This document shows, one piece after another, positions 33,932 through 39,243 of a stretch of 39,243 nt of DNA (positions are counted from its first letter, which is position 1; each line of letters opens with the position of its first letter). Below the pieces are notes generated by a model, which was given only the letters and a program-made list of their open reading frames with translations, made no database searches and had not been told where the DNA came from. The position numbers and the translations under genes are program-made. The DNA comes from Gammaproteobacteria bacterium (GTDB lineage: Bacteria > Pseudomonadota > Gammaproteobacteria > Pseudomonadales > Pseudohongiellaceae). The stretch spans positions 1-39,243 of the forward strand of contig JAQWOJ010000017.1 in the NCBI GenBank assembly GCA_029245905.1. The letters are read 5' to 3'.

Positions 33932-34144
33932 ATGGTCGATAATTTAACTCTCTATCTCATTTTCGGGTCATTCAATATGCAGAAACTTATACCCAGCATC
34001 ATAGCCTCACTTATAGTTTTTTCTGGAACCTTTCTCTATGTTGGAAGGTGGGCAGGCGGAGAAACACTTTTAATGGCCCTTATTTTAGGTGTATTAACAT
34101 TCGCGCTCACCTTTATGGCCTCCTCGGGAAAAATCACAAACTAA
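33932..34144 (+). CDS. Small two-span membrane protein, unknown
   Basis: I do not recognise this protein. The frame encodes up to 70 residues with hydrophobic segments around IIASLIVFSGTFLYVG and TLLMALILGVLTFALTFMA, parted by RWAGGE. The start may be the Met at 33977 (MQKLIPSI), which has GGG nine bases upstream and would give 55 residues; the 33932 ATG has no ribosome site. It follows the DoxX-like gene by 40 bases on the same strand. Confidence 0.5.
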   Translation: MVDNLTLYLIFGSFNMQKLIPSIIASLIVFSGTFLYVGRWAGGETLLMALILGVLTFALTFMASSGKITN

Positions 34145-34322
34145 AGTTCAAGATCTACGGTACTCCAGAAAGCTAAATAAACATTTTTCCAAGAGCTTAA
34201 ATGACTGATAAGTTCGGCGACTATGCGACACTAGATTAATAACACTAGATAAAAAACATAAACTTTAAAATCGAGTTTATAGTCCATTTTCAAACAGCTG
34301 CATGTTGTAGTATCTTTAAATC

Positions 34323-34589
34323 ATGAGCAAAAAGAAATTAAAGAATGAAAATGATCTGCTTAAAGAGGCACTGCGAGTTGGAGTTCGTTACTTTGAAAGT
34401 CGGGGAGCCGGAAAATTCGAGCCCACGGACCACATTGATATAAAAATTCGGGCGATCTACCTTCTTTTAGTGAAAGATAAAGTTATTCAGCCACTGGCTA
34501 CCAACGACGAAAATCTAGTAAATATGCGCCATAAATTAGCCATATGGATTTCTAAAAATCTTCCTAAAGATCATCAACTCCTTCTCTAG
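34323..34589 (+). CDS. DUF5062 family protein
   Basis: 88 residues, soluble and charged. KKLKNENDLLKEALRVGVRY, TDHIDIKIRAIYLLLVKDKV, NMRHKLAIWISKNLP and DHQLL resemble the DUF5062 family that I know from Vibrio and Shewanella relatives; no function is known. No Shine-Dalgarno is visible before the ATG at 34323, and TAGTAT (34308-34313) lies close to it, so the mRNA may be nearly leaderless. The next gene starts 20 bases after its stop. Confidence 0.7.
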   Translation: MSKKKLKNENDLLKEALRVGVRYFESRGAGKFEPTDHIDIKIRAIYLLLVKDKVIQPLATNDENLVNMRHKLAIWISKNLPKDHQLLL

Positions 34590-34609
34590 GTAACAACAGA
34601 AAATCTAAA

Positions 34610-35011
34610 ATGAAACAATTATTGGCGTCAGCAATGATAGCATGTATCTCCCCAGTCGCCATCGCGGCTGAGTACCTTTGTGAGGACAATGCAAAAGGAA
34701 ATTTAGACATGTTCGGTGCAAAAAATTCTAGTGTTAAGGATAACAACTTCACGCGCCAGAATTGGGTAGTGGATACAAATAAGGGCTGGAGACGATCGGA
34801 CAATACCGTGTATCGCGGATCGTGCAAGACTGATAAGGGTTATACCGTATGCAAGGCAGATACGACCTTTGGGGAAGCTATTTTCTCAATACACCCTGAC
34901 GATTCAAACTTTATCCTCGTATACCTTGATTATGGCTTAGATCTTTTAGCATTTACTGGCAATTGCAAGAAGAGCCAATCCCAGAAGCCCGTTACTATGC
35001 TGAATTATTGA
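34610..35011 (+). CDS. Small secreted protein with four cysteines, unknown
   Basis: Not recognised. A clear Sec signal peptide, MKQLLASAMIACISPVAIAA with AxA cleavage before E21, then a 113-residue mature domain with four cysteines (YLCEDN, GSCKTDKG, TVCKAD and GNCKKSQ), enough for two disulfides in the periplasm. The pattern 'YxCxD ... W ... GxC ... xxCxA ... xGxC' suggests a small beta-rich fold. The Shine-Dalgarno is poor. It lies 20 bases after the DUF5062 gene, so co-transcription is likely. A perfect 17-bp inverted repeat follows 71 bases after the stop. Confidence 0.7.
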   Translation: MKQLLASAMIACISPVAIAAEYLCEDNAKGNLDMFGAKNSSVKDNNFTRQNWVVDTNKGWRRSDNTVYRGSCKTDKGYTVCKADTTFGEAIFSIHPDDSNFILVYLDYGLDLLAFTGNCKKSQSQKPVTMLNY

Positions 35012-35081
35012 GCCTATCTCTGGGCTTTTATAAAGATTATCGGGATAGGTCCTATTACAACACCACAAATACCTCAGGAAA

Positions 35082-35121
35082 TTTATGAATTCAAATAGCC
35101 TATACTATTTGAATTCATAAA
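35082..35121. repeat. Perfect 17-bp inverted repeat
   Basis: Left arm TTTATGAATTCAAATAG (35082-35098), loop CCTATA, right arm CTATTTGAATTCATAAA (35105-35121); every base pairs. The stem is AT-rich and has no T-run at its end, so it is not a standard terminator. Each arm contains GAATTC. It lies between a secreted-protein gene and a small membrane-protein gene. Confidence 0.9.
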
Positions 35122-35181
35122 ATCGATAAGAAACAATCGTCTTTGGTCGATACACTAACTATATGCAGGGAGAGAGTTATC

Positions 35182-35370
35182 GTGAATAAAGCTATTATCT
35201 TCTTTGTTGGAATCATCGCATGGATGGTTCTTGTTAATGTGGTGGTCAGCCTTCAAGACGATTTTCTAGAACTTGATTTGAGAGCCGAATCGAGTGATAT
35301 ACCGATCGATAGCATCGAGAAATTATCTCCTCGGAATAGCGTCCTTAGCATACGCATAAAAGACGAATAA
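35182..35370 (+). CDS. Small single-span membrane protein, unknown
   Basis: Not recognised. I place the start at the GTG at 35182 because AGGGAGAGAG (35167-35176) lies just upstream; the open frame begins earlier with a TTG that has no such signal. The product is 62 residues: MNKAIIFFVGIIAWMVLVNV is a membrane anchor or uncleaved signal, followed by an acidic soluble tail (QDDFLELDLRAESSDIPIDS). The strong ribosome site argues for expression. No neighbour suggests a job. Confidence 0.55.
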   Translation: MNKAIIFFVGIIAWMVLVNVVVSLQDDFLELDLRAESSDIPIDSIEKLSPRNSVLSIRIKDE

Positions 35371-35541
35371 ATAATATATACAAATTCCATAGTTATTAGC
35401 CCAGCTCTATCCTCCCAAAGTCAGGCAGTCCCAGACTCCGAATAGAGGATTCTCGTTTCTTTCAACGATTTCTCTCGATCATTTCTTGATTACACGGTCT
35501 TGTAGTACCCTTAATCCAAAATGAAGGAGTAAGGAGGGTAC

Positions 35542-37806
35542 ATGCGAACAATTATTATCTGCGGCATTATATTTTCAAGCCTTTCCCTGGCCAAGTGTTC
35601 CCCATCCGAGAAGTTTCCAGAGCCAAATCCTCAAACATTACTTCCTGTAAATCAGGATAAGGAAGTAAATATCCGCTGGACAACACATGGCATACCTCAC
35701 ATACAATCGGACAGCTGGAAAGGCCTAGGTTATGGCTTTGCACATGCTATAGCGACTAATGCCATTTGCGTATTGGCCAGGGAGTTTGTCACTGTCCGTG
35801 GCGAGCAAGCAAAATATTTTGGAGCGACTGAAGCCAATATTAATTCAGATGCTTTTCATCTCGCCCTGCTGCACGCAAAAAAGATTGATGACTACATCTC
35901 ATTTACCTCGGATGAATCTAATGAATTAGACGAGGGCTATATCGAGGGTTATAACCACTTTATTGCATCAAAGGCAGGTAAATTACCGGCATCGTGCAAC
36001 AATGCCCCTTGGATCACTGCAATAACACGAAGGGACTTGGCCAAATTATCGATTGGAGTGGGAATTAGATATGGTCTTGGAAGGGTAACCAACCAAATAG
36101 CCATGGCCGAACCGAACCTGGAATTAGCGCAGCTAGACAACCTAGATCTTTTCATAGACCCTGAGATGATTGGCAGCAATGCAATCGGCATCGGGAAAGA
36201 CCACTCAAATAATAGTCGGGGGATTCTTCTGGGCAATCCTCACTATCCCTGGAACGGTCCCTCGCGATTTCACATGGCACACATGACTATGCCCGGCGAA
36301 ATAAATGTCATGGGTGCAAGCTTAATAACAACAAATAGGATTGCTATCGGGTTTACTGAAACAGTCGCATGGTCTCATACCGTTTCTACTGCCTTAAGAT
36401 TCACTATGTTTAAACTTGAACTAGATGATGGCAACCGGATGGCTTATCGACTTGACGATGAAATTCGAGATATTGAACCCATCGAAGTACAGGTCGAAAC
36501 TGAAGCAGGCTTGATTGATCGTATTGTTTACATGACACATCTCGGGCCGGTGGTTGCTGCTGCGTCAACGCCATGGGACGATGAACACGTATATGTCATG
36601 CGGGATGTGAACTATGAAAACTATCGTTCTGGCGATCAATACATGAGTATTACTAAAGCAAGAAACGTTACCCAACTTCGAGACGCCTTGGCGACTCATC
36701 AAGGTGCAGCATTCGTAAATACCATTGCCGCTGATATTGACGGCGGCACACTCTATGCCGACATGTCTGCTATACCGAATGTCTCCGCAGAATTAATTGA
36801 TAGATGCGCAGTGGATACTGGAAATAGCCGTGTCATAACCCTTAACGGCTCCGATTCGACCTGCAATTGGGAAGTGGATTCGAATGCAGCTTCCCCAGGC
36901 CTTATGCCGCCTAACCAGCAACCCAGTTTAATAACTAACACTTATGTAAGTAACAGTAACGATTCTTATTGGCTATCTAATCCAGATCAAAAATTAGAAG
37001 GCTTCTCCCCCATCATAGGTAACGAGAGAGAAATACGATCCCTTCGCACAAGAGCAAGCCTTAATTTTATAGAAGAGATTTTGACTGCGGGACAGAAATT
37101 TTCTCAAGAGCTAGTGCAGAATCTTTTGTTCAACCATCGGCATTACGGGGCAGAGATTTTCCTGGACGATATCCTCACTGTTTGTGCTCAGAAATCAAGT
37201 CTACACGACGCTTGCAATATTCTATCTAACTGGGACAGAAGACAAGATATCGATAGTGAAGGGGCTGTTCTTTTCAACCGGTTTTGGGAGATCGCTACAG
37301 ATCTAAGCCCACATTATGCAGAGTTATTTGATCCAAGTAATGCCGCACACACTCCTTCTGGGCTGCGAATCGGCGATGAGGACACAAAGAACTTTATACT
37401 TGCCTCGTTAAACCAAGCAATACTCTCTCTTAATGACGCTGGTATTCATCCAAATGCAAAGTGGGGAGATGCTCAGTTTGTTGTCCGTAACAATAAAAAG
37501 ATTGGCATCCCCGGGGGTGCAGGAAGCCAGGGCATGTTTAGCGTAATCACTGCGCGATTCAATGAAGACGGCGGTGGTTATACCCCGATTTTACATGGAA
37601 ACAGTTATATTCAAGCGGTTACCTGGAACGACGACTCGACACCAAATGCCAAGGCCATGCTCACTTACTCACAATCGCCTGAACCAGACTCCGAGCACTA
37701 TTCGGATTTAACAGAGTTATATTCTCAAAGTAAGTGGATTGACCTCCCCTTCACAGACGCTGAAATCCAAGCCAATCTCATAAAGGAAGAAACTCTTCGG
37801 TTTTGA
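35542..37806 (+). CDS. Penicillin acylase family protein (AHL/aculeacin-type acylase, Ntn hydrolase)
   Basis: A 754-residue precursor with signal peptide, alpha chain, spacer and beta chain. The self-cleavage site and nucleophile are G211/S212-N213 (MIGSNAIGIG), so the beta chain would begin at S212. H234 in LLGNPHYPWNGPSRF stands 22 residues on, the spacing of His-beta-23 in PvdQ. VMGASLITTNRIAIGFTETV, AWSHTVS and NSNDSYWLSN (471-480, oxyanion Asn region) complete the site. Such periplasmic enzymes cleave amide-linked acyl chains: N-acyl-homoserine lactones, lipopeptides or siderophore precursors. SLAKC near the N-terminus is not a good lipobox. AAGGAGG precedes the ATG by four bases, overlapping a 3-codon frame (35521-35532). 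Confidence 0.92.
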   Translation: MRTIIICGIIFSSLSLAKCSPSEKFPEPNPQTLLPVNQDKEVNIRWTTHGIPHIQSDSWKGLGYGFAHAIATNAICVLAREFVTVRGEQAKYFGATEANINSDAFHLALLHAKKIDDYISFTSDESNELDEGYIEGYNHFIASKAGKLPASCNNAPWITAITRRDLAKLSIGVGIRYGLGRVTNQIAMAEPNLELAQLDNLDLFIDPEMIGSNAIGIGKDHSNNSRGILLGNPHYPWNGPSRFHMAHMTMPGEINVMGASLITTNRIAIGFTETVAWSHTVSTALRFTMFKLELDDGNRMAYRLDDEIRDIEPIEVQVETEAGLIDRIVYMTHLGPVVAAASTPWDDEHVYVMRDVNYENYRSGDQYMSITKARNVTQLRDALATHQGAAFVNTIAADIDGGTLYADMSAIPNVSAELIDRCAVDTGNSRVITLNGSDSTCNWEVDSNAASPGLMPPNQQPSLITNTYVSNSNDSYWLSNPDQKLEGFSPIIGNEREIRSLRTRASLNFIEEILTAGQKFSQELVQNLLFNHRHYGAEIFLDDILTVCAQKSSLHDACNILSNWDRRQDIDSEGAVLFNRFWEIATDLSPHYAELFDPSNAAHTPSGLRIGDEDTKNFILASLNQAILSLNDAGIHPNAKWGDAQFVVRNNKKIGIPGGAGSQGMFSVITARFNEDGGGYTPILHGNSYIQAVTWNDDSTPNAKAMLTYSQSPEPDSEHYSDLTELYSQSKWIDLPFTDAEIQANLIKEETLRF

Positions 37807-37815
37807 TTTTGTTGA

Positions 37816-37878
37816 GGCCCTAAGCAACCCGTGTTCCAAGCTCCAGTTTTTTGAGAGACTCTACATCACCTTAGGGCC
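37816..37878. repeat. Long-loop inverted repeat at a convergent gene junction
   Basis: GGCCCTAAG (37816-37824) and CTTAGGGCC (37870-37878) are perfect 9-bp arms with a 45-base loop. The right arm covers the stop codon of the esterase gene. It may form a 3'-end hairpin in both converging mRNAs. Confidence 0.5.
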
Positions 37879-39154
37879 GACTATTAAGTTTCGTCATAGA
37901 TAACAACACTAACTCGAGCGAGCTTGAATCCATCACCTTGAAATTAACTTCGAAGATATCAGTTCCAACCAATAAAATATCAGAATAAACTCCATCGTTA
38001 ATTTCAAAAGAACCACTACAGTCAGGCGGCTCAGAGAACTTAGTAAGAAGATTTTTCAAATTGAAAGGCCTAGATTTTACAGCTCGAATTCTCCCATCTG
38101 ACAACGAGGAAATACTAAAGCCTACGTCAAATCGGCTATGGCCATTTACCTCACTCAATTGACCATTTTGCAATGCACGAATACACGTGTAGATAAAGTT
38201 ATCACGCTGATGGAAGCTTCCGATGTTATTAATCTCTAATTCTAAGTAGCTAGGAGGAGCCACTCCGTTGTATTGAGAGGGCCAATCAGATTTGGCTTTG
38301 GAGAATAGCCAATCGACGACCTCCAGCATGTTAGAGACATCTACCGGCCTTCCTAATCCATGCCCTCCCCCGAGAACACTCCAAAGCTCCACGGAGCCAT
38401 CTATAGAGCAGCCATTCTTATATGATAATACTTCGGTCTCCGATCCCTTCAACCCTGGAAATAGATCCTTGAAGCCGATCGATGCGTCAACCAAAGAGCA
38501 TTTATTGTAATTCGCCCACTGAGTAGTCGAGGCTTGCACACCGGGGTATGTATTATTCTGAATACTTCCCCCGTTATAAAGAATAGAAGTATCTTCCGTT
38601 CCCTGAATCTGAAGGACATGCACACCTGTCTTAGGTGTTGATCGCGAGATTAGGTGTGAAGCTCCCGCAACGCTTGCAACCGCAGTAAAGATCTGAGGAA
38701 ATCGATACGCCAATTCTAACGCCATGAACCCGCCGTTGGAGTCGCCCACGACATAAACACGATTAGCATCAATATTATATTCTGTTTTTATTTGGTTAAC
38801 TAATTCATACAAGAAAGACAGGTCATTAGCAGTAGAATTATAAAAATTACAGCAAGCGGCAGTAGCGTTCCAAAATGGACTTCCTGTTGAATCCTTGGTC
38901 CCAGTTGGAGCGGAGTAGATAAATTCATATTTATCTATGATATCTGTAAAGCCCCAGATTGACTCAGCAACTTCCCCATCAAACCCATAGCCGTGCAAAA
39001 GCAATAACAGTGGATGAGCTCTGGATTCCGAATAACCGTCAGGGATATATACAGGAATGTCACCACGGCTCGTTGAGACACTCTGCGAGCAGACGCCTCC
39101 GGCAAGCAGCAGGGAAATAAAAAGCACTGTCGTTCTAGAGAAAGAAACCAGCAT
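37871..39154 (-). CDS. Secreted PHB-depolymerase-like esterase (alpha/beta hydrolase) with extra C-terminal domain
   Basis: A signal peptide (TTVLFISLLLAGGVCSQ) then an alpha/beta hydrolase of the LpqC/polyhydroxybutyrate depolymerase/feruloyl esterase type: LLLLLHGYGFDG (oxyanion region), nucleophile S139 in VVGDSNGGFMA, D188 in IQGTEDTS and H265 in GGGHGLG. CCNF (C101-C102) is also usual in this group. The catalytic domain ends near residue 290. About 135 further residues (PPSYLELEINNIGSFHQRDN onward) form a beta-rich tail I do not recognise, perhaps substrate-binding. It likely hydrolyses extracellular polyesters or plant/algal esters; the substrate is unproven. The ATG at 39154 has GAGAT upstream. 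Confidence 0.86.
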   Translation of the reverse strand: MLVSFSRTTVLFISLLLAGGVCSQSVSTSRGDIPVYIPDGYSESRAHPLLLLLHGYGFDGEVAESIWGFTDIIDKYEFIYSAPTGTKDSTGSPFWNATAACCNFYNSTANDLSFLYELVNQIKTEYNIDANRVYVVGDSNGGFMALELAYRFPQIFTAVASVAGASHLISRSTPKTGVHVLQIQGTEDTSILYNGGSIQNNTYPGVQASTTQWANYNKCSLVDASIGFKDLFPGLKGSETEVLSYKNGCSIDGSVELWSVLGGGHGLGRPVDVSNMLEVVDWLFSKAKSDWPSQYNGVAPPSYLELEINNIGSFHQRDNFIYTCIRALQNGQLSEVNGHSRFDVGFSISSLSDGRIRAVKSRPFNLKNLLTKFSEPPDCSGSFEINDGVYSDILLVGTDIFEVNFKVMDSSSLELVLLSMTKLNSRP

Positions 39155-39243
39155 ATATCTCGAAAGCTTTAGTTATTAGTTATAACATGTGCATCATAAG
39201 TTTCGGCATTATCCAAAACAACATAAAATTTCGGTGTAAATAT

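Noticed and set aside
34228..34250. A direct repeat ACACTAGAT, twice, 14 bases apart
   Set aside because: Short, AT-rich and only two copies; not enough for a CRISPR, iteron or site call.

Overview
The window is a chromosomal stretch from a Gammaproteobacterium, most likely a marine or aquatic heterotroph. The class is indicated by gene neighbourhoods as much as by single genes: trmJ diverging from suhB; the block ispB / rplU-rpmA-obgE-proB / rpsT / murJ; the class-typical proteins YgiQ, EfpL (YeiP), YdjA-type nitroreductase and GloA; and a ubiquinone-linked ETF dehydrogenase. The base composition leans AT and coding is dense. I cannot name the family or genus. I saw no insertion sequence, prophage, CRISPR array, tRNA or rRNA.

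Layout. 1-6.8 kb: the 3' end of ygiQ, trmJ, a suhB homologue that has lost most catalytic metal ligands, a MATE exporter, a stand-alone B12-binding radical SAM enzyme, a nitroreductase and a lysophospholipid acyltransferase-like gene. 6.8-12.3 kb: a TetR regulator, a TSUP exporter, glutathione-linked detoxification (frmA-gloA), folD of a Bacteroidota-like type, and an aromatic/aspartate aminotransferase. 12.3-22.6 kb is a housekeeping core: DAHP synthase, efpL, a DUF2007 zinc-ribbon protein, murJ, rpsT, proB, obgE, rpmA, rplU, ispB and ETF-QO. 22.8-31.7 kb looks accessory: two tandem 715-residue TonB-dependent receptors, a methyltransferase with a signal peptide, a family III CoA-transferase, an exported carboxymuconolactone-decarboxylase-like protein, a small DUF4177-like protein and a TauD/TfdA dioxygenase. 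32-39 kb: a cold shock gene with a long leader and a clear terminator, a DMT permease, a run of small membrane or secreted proteins, a penicillin-acylase-type Ntn hydrolase and a secreted PHB-depolymerase-like esterase.

How it fits together. The core supplies translation (S20, L21, L27, EfpL, Obg, TrmJ), envelope and quinone building (MurJ, IspB), amino acid and one-carbon metabolism (DAHP synthase, aminotransferase, ProB, FolD), and entry of electrons from acyl-CoA oxidation into the quinone pool (ETF-QO). The accessory part reads as scavenging: outer-membrane uptake, secreted hydrolases, and CoA-ester or oxygenase chemistry on imported organic acids. No substrate can be named from sequence. 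The most unusual items are the SuhB pseudoenzyme, the paired receptors with a conserved C-terminal cysteine pair, the exported methyltransferase and a perfect 17-bp inverted repeat at 35082-35121. I found nothing that amounts to a clearly new multi-gene system.
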